Source: Megachile rotundata (taxonomy: Eukaryota; Arthropoda; Insecta; Hymenoptera; Megachilidae). Taken from it: a stretch of DNA of 64,000 bases. Location: contig NW_027473498.1 in NCBI RefSeq assembly GCF_050947335.1, positions 207,600 to 271,599 on the forward strand. Reading direction: 5' to 3'. Below are positions 12,222 through 25,937 of the stretch, one piece after another. The notes beneath the pieces are model-generated. The model was given only the letters and a program-made list of their open reading frames with translations. It did not search any database and was not told the DNA's origin. The number at the start of each line of letters is the position of its first letter. The stretch's first letter is position 1. Made by a program: the position numbers and the translations under genes.

Positions 12222-13715
12222 AGCCATATTATGCTTATATGATCGATAGAATGACAGTTACTATACTTAGTACTCTTACTGTTGTTAATCTAACTCATAT
12301 TATTAGCCATATTATGCTTATATTATCGATAGAATGACAATAACTATACTTGTTACTCTTATTATTATCAATCTAACTCATATCATTAGAACTATTAAGC
12401 TTATATGATCGATAGAACGACAATTACTATACTTATTACTCTTATTATTATCAATCTAACTCATATTATTAGCTACATTATGCTTATATGATCGATAGAA
12501 CGACAATTACTATACTTGTTACTCTTATTGTTATCAATCTAACTCATATTATTAGAAATATTAAGCTTATATGATCGATTGAACGACAATTACTATACTT
12601 GTTACTCTTATTGTTATCAATCTAACTCATACTATTAGCCATATTATGCTTATAGGATCGATAGAACGACAATTACTATACTTCTTACTCTTATTATTAT
12701 CAATCTAACTCATATTATTAGCCATATTATGCTTATATGATCTATAGGACGACAATTACTATACTTGTTACTCTTATTTTTATCAATCTAACTCATATTA
12801 TTAGCCATATTATGCTTATATGATCGATTGAACGACAATAACAATACTTGTTACTCTTATTATTATCAATCTAACTCATATTATTAGAAATATTAAGCTT
12901 ATATGATCGATTGAACGACAATTACTATATTTGTTACTCTTATTGTTATCAATCTAACTCATACTATTAGCCATATTATGCTTATAGGATCGATAGAACG
13001 ACAATTACTATACTTCTTACTCTTATTATTATCAATCTAACTCATATTATAAGCCATATTATGCTTATATGATCGATAGGACGACAATTACTATACTTGT
13101 TACTCTTATTTTTATCAATCTAACTCATATTATTAGCCATATTATGCTTATATGATCGATTGAACGACAATTTCTATACTTGTTACTCTCATTATTATCA
13201 ATCTAACTCATATTATTAGCCATATTATGCTTATATGATCGATTGAACGACAATTTCTAAACCTGTTACTCTCATTACTATTAATCTAACTCATATTATT
13301 AGCCATATTATGCTTATATGATCGATAGAATGCCAATTACTATACATATTACTCTTACTTTTATCAATCTAACTCATATTATTAGCCATATTATGCTTAT
13401 ATGATCGATTGAATGACACTTACTATACTTGTTACTCTCATTATTATCAATCTAACTCATATTATTAGCCATATTATGCTTACATGATCGATAGAACGAC
13501 AATCACTATACTTATTATTGTTGTTATTATCAATCTAACTCATATTATTAGCCATATTATGCTTATATGATCGATAGAATGACAATTACTATTCTTATTA
13601 CTGTTATTATTATCAATCTAACTCATATTATTAGCCATATTATGCTTATATGATCGACAGAATGACAGTTACTATACTTAGTACTCTTACTGTTGTCAAT
13701 CTAACTCATATTATT
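11891..13715 (+). repeat. Partial X block (X0)
   Basis: It aligns with 22,701-24,526 at an offset of 10,810 bp (10,811 after the base lost near 12,201). It carries the A' unit, the cttacatgatc P unit and the actatatttg D' unit. It ends after J at 13,715, where block Y1 starts. Its first four monomers are also the last four of the 24-monomer duplication. Confidence 0.85.
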
Positions 13716-16700
13716 AGCCATATTATGCTTATATTATCGATAGAACGACAATAACTATACTTGTTACTCTTATTATTATCAATCTAACTCACATTATTAG
13801 CCATATTATGCTTATATTATCGATAGAACGACAATAACTATACTTGTTACTCTTATTATTATCAATCTAACTCATATTATTAGAAATATTAAGCTTATAT
13901 GATCGATAGAACGACAATTACTATACTTATTATTGTTGTTATTATCAATCTAACTCATATTATTAGCCATATTATGCTTATATGATCGATACAATGACAA
14001 TTACTATTCTTATTACTGTTATTATTATCAATATAACTCATATTATTAGCCATATTATGCTTATATGATCGATAGAATGACAGTTACTATACTTAGTACT
14101 CTTACTGTTGTCAATCTAACTCATATTATTAGCCATATTATGCTTATATTATCGATAGAACGACAATAACTATACTTGTTACTCTTATTATTATCAATCT
14201 AACTCATATTATTAGAACTATTAAGCTTATATGATCGATAGAACGACAATTACTATACTTATTACTCTTATTATTATCAATCTAACTCATATTATTAGCC
14301 ATATTATGCTTATATGATCGATAGAACGACAATTACTATACTTGTTACTCTTATTATTATCAATCTAACTCATATTATTAGAACTATTAAGCTTATATGA
14401 TCGATAGAACGACAATTACTATACTTATTACTCTTATTATTATCAATCTAACTCATATTATTAGCCATATTATGCTTATATGATCGATAGAACGACAATT
14501 ACTATACTTGTTACTCTTATTGTTATCAATCTAACTCATATTATTAGAAATATTAAGCTTATATGATCGATTGAACGACAATTACTATACTTGTTACTCT
14601 TATTGTTATCAATCTAACTCATAATATTAGCCATATTATGCTTATAGGATCGATAGAACGACAATTACTATACTTCTTACTCTTATTATTATCAATCTAA
14701 CTCATATTATTGGCCATATTATGCTTATATGATCGATTGAACGACAATAACTATACTTGTTACTCTTATTATTATTAACCTAACTCATATTATTAGAAAT
14801 ATTAAGCTCATATGATCGATAGAACGACAATTACTATACTTATTACTCTTATTATTATCAATCTAACTCATATTATTAGCCATATTATGATTATATGATC
14901 GATAGAACGACAATTACTATACTTATTACTCTTATTATTATCAATCTAACTCATATTATTAGCCATATTATGATTATATGATCGATAGAACGACAATTAC
15001 TATACTTATTATTGTTGTTATTATCAATCTAACTCATATTATTAGCCATATTATGCTTATATGATCGATAGAATGACAATTACTATTCTTATTACTGTTA
15101 TTATTATCAATCTAAATCATATTATTAGCCATATTATGCTTATATGATCGATAGAATGACAGTCACTGTACTTAGTACTCTTACTGTTGTCAATCTAACT
15201 CATATTATTAGCCATATTATGCTTATATTATCGATAGAACGACAATAACTATACTTGTTACTCTTATTATTATCAATCTAACTCATATTATTAGAACTAT
15301 TAAGCTTATATGATCGATAGAACGACAATTACTATACTTATTACTCTTATTATTATCAATCTAACTCATATTATTAGCCATATTATGCTTATATGATCGA
15401 TTGAACGACAATAACAATACTTGTTACTCGTATTATTATCAATCTAACTCATATTATTAGAAATATTAAGCTTATATGATCGATAGAATGACAATAACTA
15501 TACTTGTTACTCTTATTATTATCAATCTAACTCATATTATTGGCCATATTATGCTTATATTATCGATAGAACGACAATAACTGTACTTGTTACTCTTATT
15601 ATTATCAATCTAACCCATATTATTAGCCATATTATGCTTATATTATCGATAGAACGACAATTACTATACTTATTATTGTTGTTATTATCAATCTAACTCA
15701 TATTATTAGCCATATTATGCTTATATGATCGATACAATGACAATTACTATTCTTATTACTGTTATTATTATCAATACAACTCATATTATTAGCCATATTA
15801 TGCTTATATGATCGATAGAATGACAGTTACTATACTTAGTACTCTTACTGTTGTCAATCTAACTCATATTATTAGCCATATTATGCTTATATTATCGATA
15901 GAACGACAATAACTATACTTGTTACTCTTATTATTATCAATCTAACTCATATTATTAGAACTATTAAGCTTATATGATCGATAGAACGACAATTACTATA
16001 CTTATTACTCTTATTATTATCAATCTAACTCATATTATTAGCCATATTATGCTTATAGGATCGATAGAACGACAATTACTATACTTCTTACTCTTATTAT
16101 TATCAATCTAACTCATATTATTGGCCATATTATGCTTATATGATCGATTGAACGACAATAACTATACTTGTTACTCTTATTATTATTAACCTAACTCATA
16201 TTATTAGAAATATTAAGCTCATATGATCGATAGAACGACAATTACTATACTTATTACTCTTATTATTATCAATCTAACTCATATTATTAGCCATATTATG
16301 ATTATATGATCGATAGAACGACAATTACTATACTTATTATTGTTGTTATTATCAATCTAACTCATATTATTAGCCATATTATGCTTATATGATCGATAGA
16401 ATGACAATTACTATTCTTATTACTGGTATTATTATCAATCTAAATCATATTATTAGCCATATTATGCTTATATGATCGATAGAATGACAGTCACTGTACT
16501 TAGTACTCTTACTGTTGTCAATCTAACTCATATTATTAGCCATATTATGCTTATATTATCGATAGAACGACAATAACTATACTTGTTACTCTTATTATTA
16601 TCAATCTAACTCATATTATTAGAACTATTAAGCTTATATGATCGATAGAACGACAATTACTATACTTATTACTCTTATTATTATCAATCTAACTCATATT

Positions 16701-17035
16701 ATTAGCCATATTATGCTTATATGATCGATTGAACGACAATAACAATACTTGTTACTCGTATTATTATCAATCTAACTCATATTATTAGAAATATTAAGCT
16801 TATATGATCGATTGAACGACAATTACTATACTTGTTACTCTTATTGTTATCAATCTAACTCATACTATTAGCCATATTATGCTTATAGGATCGATAGAAC
16901 GACAATTACTATACATCTTACTCTTATTATTATCAATCTAACTCATATTATAAGCCATATTATGCTTATATGATCGATAGGACGACAATTACTATACTTG
17001 TTACTCTTATTTTTATCAATCTAACTCATATTATT
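13716..17035 (+). repeat. Block Y1 (40 monomers)
   Basis: It aligns with 26,872-30,191 at a constant offset of 13,156 bp (158 units plus two 21-bp insertions). Shared landmarks are the S unit, both V units, the gacagtcac unit and the ttactcgtatt units. Private changes include actggtatt near 16,424 here. The match stops at 17,036, where a gattgaac/ttattattg unit begins block Z2. Confidence 0.85.
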
Positions 17036-20000
17036 AGCCATATTATGCTTATATGATCGATTGAACGACAATTACTATACTTATTATTGTTGTTATTATC
17101 AATCTAACTCATATTATTAGCCATATTATGCTTATATGATCGATAGAATGACAATTACTATTCTTACTGCTGTTATTATTATCAATCTAACTCATATTAT
17201 TAGCCATATTATGCTTATATGATCGATAGAATGACAGTTACTATACTAAGTACTCTTACTGTTGCCAATCTAACCCATATTATTAGCCATATTATGCTTA
17301 TATTATCGATAGAACGACAATAACTATACTTGTTACTCTTATTATTATCAATCTAACTCATATTATTAGAAATATTAAGCTTATATGATCGATAGAACGA
17401 CAATTACTATACTTATTATTGTTGTTATTATCAATCTAACTCATATTATTAGCCATATTATGCTTATATGATCGATAGAATGACAATTACTATTCTTATT
17501 ACTGTTATTATTATCAATCTAACTCATATTATTAGCCATATTATGCTTATATGATCGACAGAATGACAGTTACTATACTTAGTACTCTTACTGTTGTCAA
17601 TCTAACTCATATTATTAGCCATATTATGCTTATATGATCGATAGAATGACAGTTACTATACTTAGTACTCTTACTGTTGTCAATCTAACTCATATTATTA
17701 GCCATATTATGCTTATATTATCGATAGAACGACAATAACTATACTTGTTACTCTTATTATTATCAATCTAACTCATATCATTAGAACTATTAAGCTTATA
17801 TGATCGATAGAACGACAATTACTATACTTATTACTCTTATTATTATCAATCTAACTCATATTATTAGCCATATTATGCTTATATGATCGATAGAACGACA
17901 ATTACTATACTTGTTACTCTTATTGTTATCAATCTAACTCATATTATTAGCCATATTATGCTTATATGATCTATAGGACGACAATTACTATACTTGTTAC
18001 TCTTATTTTTATCAATCTAACTCATATTATTAGCCATATTATGCTTATATGATCGATTGAACGACAATAACAATACTTGTTACTCTTATTATTATCAATC
18101 TAACTCATATTATTAGAAATATTAAGCTTATATGATCGATTGAACCACAATTACTATATTTGTTACTCTTATTGTTATCAATCTAACTCATACTATTAGC
18201 CATATTATGCTTATAGGATCGATAGAACGACAATTACTATACTTCTTACTCTTATTATTATCAATCTAACTCATATTATAAGCCATATTATGCTTATATG
18301 ATCGATAGGACGACAATTACTATACTTGTTGCTCTTATTTTTATCAATCTAACTCATATTATTAGCCATATTATGCTTATATGATCGATTGAATGACACT
18401 TACTATACTTGTTACTCTCATTATTATCAATCTAACTCATATTATTAGCCATATTATGCTTATATGATCGATAGAACGACAATCACTATACTTATTATTG
18501 TTGTTATTATCAATCTAACTCATATTATTAGCCATATTATGCTTATATGATCGATAGAATGACAATTACTATTCTTATTACTGTTATTATTATCAATCTA
18601 ACTCATATTATTAGCCATATTATGCTTATATGATCGACAGAATGACAGTTACTATACTTAGTACTCTTACTGTTGTCAATCTAACTCATATTATTAGCCA
18701 TATTATGCTTATATTATCGATAGAACGACAATAACTATACTTGTTACTCATATTATTATCAATCTAACTCATATTATTATCAATCTAACTCATATTATTA
18801 GAAATATTAAGCTTATATGATCGATTGAACGACAATTACTATACTTGTTACTCTTATTGTTATCAATCTAACTCATACTATTAGCCATATTATGCTTATA
18901 GGATCGATAGAACGACAATTACTATACTTCTTACTCTTATTATTATCAATCTAACTCATATTATTAGCCATATTATGCTTATATGATCGATAGAATGACA
19001 ATTACTATTCTTATTACTGTTATTATTATCAATCTAACTCATATTATTAGCCATATTATGCTTATATGATCGACAGAATGACAGTTACTATACTAAGTAC
19101 TCTTACTGTTGTCAATCTAACCCATATTATTAGCCATATTATGCTTATATTATCGATAGAACGACAATAACTATACTTGTTACTCTTATTATTATCAATC
19201 TAACCCATATTATTAGCCATATTATGCTTATATTATCGATAGAACGACAATAACTATACTTGTTACTCTTATTATTATCAATCTAACTCATATTATTAGA
19301 AATATTAAGCTTATATGATCGATAGAACGACAATTACTATACTTCTTACTCTTATTATTATCAATCTAACTCATATTATTAGCCATATTATGCTTATATG
19401 ATCGATAGGACGACAATTACTATACTTGTTACTCTTATTTTTATCAATCTAACTCATATTATTAGCCATATTATGCTTATATGATCGATAGAATGACAGT
19501 TACTATACTTAGTACTCTTACTGTTGTCAATCTAACTCATATTATTAGCCATATTATGCTTATATTATCGATAGAACGACAATAACTATACTTGTTACTC
19601 TTATTATTATCAATCTAACTCATATTATTAGAACTATTAAGCTTATATGATCGATAGAACGACAATTACTATACTTATTACTCTTATTATTATCAATCTA
19701 ACTCATATTATTAGCCATATTATGATTATATGATCGATAGAACGACAATTACTATACTTATTATTGTTGTTATTATCAAGCTAACTCATATTATTAGCCA
19801 TATTATGCTTATATGATCGATAGAATTACAATTACTATTCTTATTACTGTTATTATTATCAATCTAACTCATATTATTAGCCATATTATGCTTATATGAT
19901 CGACAGAATGACAGTTACTATACTTAGTACTCTTACTGTTGTCAATCTAACTCATATTATTAGCCATATTATGCTTATATGATCGATAGAATGACAGTTA

Positions 20001-21123
20001 CTATACTTAGTACTCTTACTGTTGTCAATCTAACTCATATTTTTAGCCATATTATGCTTATATTATCGATAGAGCGACAATAACTATAGTTGTTACTCTT
20101 ATTATTATCAATCTATCTCATATTATTAGAAATATTAAGCTTATATGATCGATTGAACGACAATTACTATACTTGTTACTCTTATTGTTATCAATCTAAC
20201 TCATACTATTAGCCATATTATGCTTATAGGATCGATAGAACGACAATTACTATACTTCTTACTCTTATTATTATCAATCTAACTCATATTATAAGCCATA
20301 TTATGCTTATATGATCGATAGGACGACAATTACTATACTTGTTACTCTTATTTTTATCAATCTAACTCATATTATTAGCCATATTATGCTTATATGATCG
20401 ATTGAACGACAATTTCTATACTTGTTACTCTCATTATTATCAATCTAACTCATATTATTAGCCATATTATGCTTATATGATCGATTGAACGACAATTTCT
20501 AAACCTGTTACTCTCATTATTATCAATCTAACTCATATTATTAGCCATATTATGCTTATATGATCGATAGAATGGCAATTACTATACATATTACTCTTAC
20601 TTTTATCAATCTGACTCATATTATTAGCCATATTATGCTTATATGATCGATTGAATGACACTTACTATACTTGTTACTCTCATTATTATCAATCTAACTC
20701 ATATTATTAGCCATATTATGCTTATATGATCGATAGAAGGACAATTACTATACTTATTATTGTTGTTATTATCAATCTAACTCATATTATTAGCCATATT
20801 ATGCTTATATTATCGATAGAACGACAATAACTATACTTGTTACTCTTATTATTATCAATCTAACTCATATTATTAGAAATATTAAGCTTATATGATCGAT
20901 AGAACGACAATTACTATACTTAGTACTCTTACTGTTGTCAATCTAACTCATATTATTAGCCATATTATGCTTATGTGATCGATAGGACGACAATTACTAT
21001 ACTTGTTACTCTTATTTTTATCAATCTAACTCATATTATTAGCCATATTATGCTTATATGATCGATAGAATGACAGTTACTATACTTAGTACTCTTACTG
21101 TTGTCAATCTAACTCATATTATT
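17036..21123 (+). repeat. Block Z2, second copy of the Z-type segment
   Basis: It aligns with 5,810-9,898 and with 59,887-63,975 (offset 42,851, then 42,852 after the extra base near 62,571). It includes the gttgcc unit, gaaccac D, 104-bp monomer, gagcgac and cttatgtgatc landmarks. Its 3' part overlaps the first copy of the 19-monomer tandem duplication. Confidence 0.85.
18696..18799 (+). repeat. 104-bp extended monomer, copy 2
   Basis: The same 21-bp duplication and t-to-a change as copy 1, preceded by J and followed by D. It is 11,225 bp downstream of copy 1 (135 units plus 21, minus one base lost near 12,201). Confidence 0.95.
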
Positions 21124-22617
21124 AGCCATATTATGCTTATATTATCGATAGAACGACAATAACTATACTTGTTACTCTTATTATTATCAATCTAACTCAT
21201 ATTATTAGAACTATTAAGCTTATATGATCGATAGAACGACAATTACTATACTTATTACTCTTATTATTATCAATCTAACTCATATTATTAGCCATATTAT
21301 GATTATATGATCGATAGAACGACAATTACTATACTTATTATTGTTGTTATTATCAAGCTAACTCATATTATTAGCCATATTATGCTTATATGATCGATAG
21401 AATTACAATTACTATTCTTATTACTGTTATTATTATCAATCTAACTCATATTATTAGCCATATTATGCTTATATGATCGACAGAATGACAGTTACTATAC
21501 TTAGTACTCTTACTGTTGTCAATCTAACTCATATTATTAGCCATATTATGCTTATATGATCGATAGAATGACAGTTACTATACTTAGTACTCTTACTGTT
21601 GTCAATCTAACTCATATTTTTAGCCATATTATGCTTATATTATCGATAGAGCGACAATAACTATAGTTGTTACTCTTATTATTATCAATCTAACTCATAT
21701 TATTAGAAATATTAAGCTTATATGATCGATTGAACGACAATTACTATACTTGTTACTCTTATTGTTATCAATCTAACTCATACTATTAGCCATATTATGC
21801 TTATAGGATCGATAGAACGACAATTACTATACTTCTTACTCTTATTATTATCAATCTAACTCATATTATAAGCCATATTATGCTTATATGATCGATAGGA
21901 CGACAATTACTATACTTGTTACTCTTATTTTTATCAATCTAACTCATATTATTAGCCATATTATGCTTATATGATCGATTGAACGACAATTTCTATACTT
22001 GTTACTCTCATTATTATCAATCTAACTCATATTATTAGCCATATTATGCTTATATGATCGATTGAACGACAATTTCTAAACCTGTTACTCTCATTATTAT
22101 CAATCTAACTCATATTATTAGCCATATTATGCTTATATGATCGATAGAATGGCAATTACTATACATATTACTCTTACTTTTATCAATCTGACTCATATTA
22201 TTAGCCATATTATGCTTATATGATCGATTGAATGACACTTACTATACTTGTTACTCTCATTATTATCAATCTAACTCATATTATTAGCCATATTATGCTT
22301 ATATGATCGATAGAAGGACAATTACTATACTTATTATTGTTGTTATTATCAATCTAACTCATATTATTAGCCATATTATGCTTATATTATCGATAGAACG
22401 ACAATAACTATACTTGTTACTCTTATTATTATCAATCTAACTCATATTATTAGAAATATTAAGCTTATATGATCGATAGAACGACAATTACTATACTTAG
22501 TACTCTTACTGTTGTCAATCTAACTCATATTATTAGCCATATTATGCTTATGTGATCGATAGGACGACAATTACTATACTTGTTACTCTTATTTTTATCA
22601 ATCTAACTCATATTATT
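19464..22617 (+). repeat. 19-monomer tandem duplication
   Basis: Copy 1 is 19,464-21,040 and copy 2 is 21,041-22,617. The gagcgac landmark (20,072 and 21,649) is offset by exactly 1,577 bp, which is 19 units. The related duplication at 8,239 spans 24 units from the homologous starting monomer. The shared K start suggests recurrent exchange near that unit. Confidence 0.88.
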
Positions 22618-22783
22618 AGCCATATTATGCTTATATGATCGATAGAATGACAGTTACTATACTTAGTACTCTTACTGTTGTCAATCTAACTCATATTATT
22701 AGCCATATTATGCTTATATTATCGATAGAACGACAATAACTATACTTGTTACTCTTATTATTATCAATCTAACTCATATTATT

Positions 22784-22866
22784 AGAAATATTAAGCTTAT
22801 ATGATTGATAGAACGACAATTACTATACTTATTATTGTTGTTATTATCAATCTAACTCATATTATT
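22784..22866 (+). repeat. Monomer variant H (agaaat with ttattattgttg)
   Basis: An agaaat-type unit with HindIII site whose 3' half reads cttattattgttgttatt. This copy also has gattgat in place of gatcgat, a C-to-T change at a CpG. It follows A and precedes I in the conserved order. Confidence 0.88.
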
Positions 22867-22949
22867 AGCCATATTATGCTTATATGATCGATAGAATGAC
22901 AATTACTATTCTTATTACTGTTATTATTATCAATCTAACTCATATTATT
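22867..22949 (+). repeat. Monomer variant I (actattcttattactg)
   Basis: Diagnostic bases are gatagaatgacaatt followed by actattcttattactgtt. Sub-variants have ttcttactactg (5,893, 24,942, 31,188, 32,018) or gaattacaatt (19,796, 21,373, 37,144, 62.6 kb). It usually precedes J. Confidence 0.9.
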
Positions 22950-23032
22950 AGCCATATTATGCTTATATGATCGACAGAATGACAGTTACTATACTTAGTA
23001 CTCTTACTGTTGTCAATCTAACTCATATTATT
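22950..23032 (+). repeat. Monomer variant J (gatcgacagaatgacagtt)
   Basis: ATCGAT becomes ATCGAC, followed by agaatgacagtt and tagtactcttactgttgtc. A sub-variant with actaagtactc and a taaccc end follows the 104-bp monomers. J sits between I and K or between I and an A-type monomer. Confidence 0.9.
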
Positions 23033-23115
23033 AGCCATATTATGCTTATATGATCGATAGAATGACAGTTACTATACTTAGTACTCTTACTGTTGTCAAT
23101 CTAACTCATATTATT
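23033..23115 (+). repeat. Monomer variant K (gatagaatgacagtt)
   Basis: Like J but with an intact ATCGAT. The 3' half is tagtactcttactgttgtc. A sub-variant with actaagtactc, gttgccaatc and taaccc is found at 5,976, 17,202, 25,025, 31.3 kb, 32.1 kb, 54.4 kb and 60.1 kb. The gacagtcactg sub-variant (2,491, 3,570, 47,914 and others) closes several X blocks. Confidence 0.9.
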
Positions 23116-24028
23116 AGCCATATTATGCTTATATTATCGATAGAATGACAATAACTATACTTGTTACTCTTATTATTATCAATCTAACTCATATCATTAG
23201 AACTATTAAGCTTATATGATCGATAGAACGACAATTACTATACTTATTACTCTTATTATTATCAATCTAACTCATATTATTAGCTATATTATGCTTATAT
23301 GATCGATAGAACGACAATTACTATACTTGTTACTCTTATTGTTATCAATCTAACTCATATTATTAGAAATATTAAGCTTATATGATCGATTGAACGACAA
23401 TTACTATACTTGTTACTCTTATTGTTATCAATCTAACTCATACTATTAGCCATATTATGCTTATAGGATCGATAGAACCACAATTACTATACTTCTTACT
23501 CTTATTATTATCAATCTAACTCATATTATTAGCCATATTATGCTTATATGATCTATAGGACGACAATTACTATACTTGTTACTCTTATTTTTATCAATCT
23601 AACTCATATTATTAGCCATATTATGCTTATATGATCGATTGAACGACAATAACAATACTTGTTACTCTTATTATTATCAATCTAACTCATATTATTAGAA
23701 ATATTAAGCTTATATGATCGATTGAACGACAATTACTATATTTGTTACTCTTATTGTTATCAATCTAACTCATACTATTAGCCATATTATGCTTATAGGA
23801 TCGATAGAACGACAATTACTATACTTCTTACTCTTATTATTATCAATCTAACTCATATTATAAGCCATATTATGCTTATATGATCGATAGGACGACAATT
23901 ACTATACTTGTTACTCTTATTTTTATCAATCTAACTCATATTATTAGCCATATTATGCTTATATGATCGATTGAACGACAATTTCTATACTTGTTACTCT
24001 CATTATTATCAATCTAACTCATATTATT

Positions 24029-24111
24029 AGCCATATTATGCTTATATGATCGATTGAACGACAATTTCTAAACCTGTTACTCTCATTATTATTAATCTAA
24101 CTCATATTATT
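24029..24111 (+). repeat. Monomer variant M (tttctaaacctgtt)
   Basis: Related to L, with gattgaacgac and the distinctive tttctaaacctgtt, then tctcatta. Copies are seen across the window, for example at 5.68, 7.01, 9.28, 11.27, 13.26, 20.5, 42.95, 49.1 and 63.3 kb. It precedes an N monomer. Confidence 0.9.
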
Positions 24112-24194
24112 AGCCATATTATGCTTATATGATCGATAGAATGCCAATTACTATACATATTACTCTTACTTTTATCAATCTAACTCATATTATT
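24112..24194 (+). repeat. Monomer variant N (actatacatattactc)
   Basis: The middle has gaatgccaatt or gaatggcaatt, then actatacatattactctt and actttt. Where the gaatggc form is followed by O, its end may read aatctgactc (9,386, 20,611, 22.19 kb, 41.07 kb, 49.23 kb, 63.46 kb). Confidence 0.9.
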
Positions 24195-24277
24195 AGCCAT
24201 ATTATGCTTATATGATCGATTGAATGACACTTACTATACTTGTTACTCTCATTATTATCAATCTAACTCATATTATT
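24195..24277 (+). repeat. Monomer variant O (gattgaatgacacttac)
   Basis: Diagnostic bases are gattgaatgacacttac and tctcattatt. It follows N or F2 and precedes P, or the gaaggac unit in Z-type blocks. Confidence 0.88.
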
Positions 24278-24360
24278 AGCCATATTATGCTTACATGATC
24301 GATAGAACGACAATCACTATACTTATTATTGTTGTTATTATCAATCTAACTCATATTATT
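24278..24360 (+). repeat. Monomer variant P (cgacaatcac, ttattattg)
   Basis: It carries cgacaatcac and attattgttgtt. This copy and those at 13,467, 43.16 kb, 51.32 kb and 53.64 kb share cttacatgatc, a marker of the X-type blocks. The form with cttatatgatc is used in Z-type blocks. Confidence 0.88.
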
Positions 24361-24526
24361 AGCCATATTATGCTTATATGATCGATAGAATGACAATTAC
24401 TATTCTTATTACTGTTATTATTATCAATCTAACTCATATTATTAGCCATATTATGCTTATATGATCGACAGAATGACAGTTACTATACTTAGTACTCTTA
24501 CTGTTGTCAATCTAACTCATATTATT

Positions 24527-24609
24527 AGCCATATTATGCTTATATTATCGATAGAATGGCAATTACTATACATATTACTCTTACTTTTATCAATCTAACT
24601 CATATTATT
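24527..24609 (+). repeat. Hybrid A/N monomer
   Basis: The 5' part reads tattatcgat as in A and the 3' part gaatggcaatt and tacatattactc as in N. The same hybrid lies at the equivalent place in the other X copies (about 43.4, 51.6 and 53.9 kb), so the joining event predates duplication of the X block. Confidence 0.82.
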
Positions 24610-24692
24610 AGCCATATTATGCTTATATGATCGATAGAACGACAATTAGTATACTTATTACTCTTATTAATATCAATCTAACTCATATTATT
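24610..24692 (+). repeat. Monomer variant Q (caattagtatac, attaatatc)
   Basis: Diagnostic bases are gaacgacaattagtatac and cttattaatatc. It lies between N-type and M-type monomers, at about 5.58, 24.6, 30.87, 43.5, 51.65, 54.0 and 59.66 kb. The next unit begins ggccatatt instead of agccatatt. Confidence 0.88.
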
Positions 24693-25854
24693 GGCCATAT
24701 TATGCTTATATGATCGATTGAACGACAATTTCTAAACCTGTTACTCTCATTATTATCAATCTAACTCATATTATTAGCCATATTATGCTTATATCATCGA
24801 TAGAATGGCAATTACTATACATATTACTCTTACTTTTATCAATCTAACTCATATTATTAGCCATATTATGCTTATATGATCGATTGAACGACAATTACTA
24901 GACTTATTATTGTTGTTATTATCAATCTAACTCATATTATTAGCCATATTATGCTTATATGATCGATAGAATGACAATTACTATTCTTACTACTGTTATT
25001 ATTATCAATCTAACTCATATTATTAGCCATATTATGCTTATATGATCGATAGAATGACAGTTACTATACTAAGTACTCTTACTGTTGCCAATCTAACCCA
25101 TATTATTAGCCATATTATGCTTATATTATCGATAGAACGACAATAACTATACTTGTTACTCTTATTATTATCAATCTAACTCATATTATTAGAAATATTA
25201 AGCTTATATGATCGATAGAACGACAATTACTATACTTATTATTGTTGTTATTATCAATCTAACTCATATTATTAGCCATATTATGCTTATATGATCGATA
25301 GAATGACAATTACTATTCTTATTACTGTTATTATTATCAATCTAACTCATATTATTAGCCATATTATGCTTATATGATCGACAGAATGACAGTTACTATA
25401 CTTAGTACTCTTACTGTTGTCAATCTAACTCATATTATTAGCCATATTATGCTTATATGATCGATAGAATGACAGTTACTATACTTAGTACTCTTACTGT
25501 TGTCAATCTAACTCATATTATTAGCCATATTATGCTTATATTATCGATAGAACGACAATAACTATACTTGTTACTCTTATTATTATCAATCTAACTCATA
25601 TCATTAGAACTATTAAGCTTATATGATCGATAGAACGACAATTACTATACTTATTACTCTTATTATTATCAATCTAACTCATATTATTAGCCATATTATG
25701 CTTATATGATCGATAGAACGACAATTACTATACTTGTTACTCTTATTGTTATCAATCTAACTCATATTATTAGCCATATTATGCTTATATGATCTATAGG
25801 ACGACAATTACTATACTTGTTACTCTTATTTTTATCAATCTAACTCATATTATT

Positions 25855-25937
25855 AGCCATATTATGCTTATATGATCGATTGAACCACAATTACTATATT
25901 TGTTACTCTTATTGTTATCAATCTAACTCATACTATT
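25855..25937 (+). repeat. Hybrid G/D monomer that removes one unit
   Basis: It starts with agccatattatgctt and gattgaac as in G, and continues with ccacaatt, actatatttg and catactatt as in the gaaccac D unit. Upstream the offset to the 17-kb copy is 7,823 bp and downstream it is 7,740 bp, a loss of exactly 83 bp. The crossover lies between the start of the unit and gaacc at 25,882. Confidence 0.85.

Larger units (their letters stand above)
22701..24526 (+). repeat. Reference higher-order cassette of 22 monomers
   Basis: This stretch shows the fullest conserved order of variants: A-H-I-J-K-A'-B-C-D-E-F-G-D'-E-F2-L-M-N-O-P-I-J, each 83 bp. The same order is found at 11,891-13,715 (one base shorter), 41,585 onward, 49,740 onward and 52,064 onward. 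Conservation of order, not just of monomer sequence, is what defines a higher-order repeat. Parts of the order (A-B-C-D-E-F-G) also open the window at 1-581. Confidence 0.9.
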
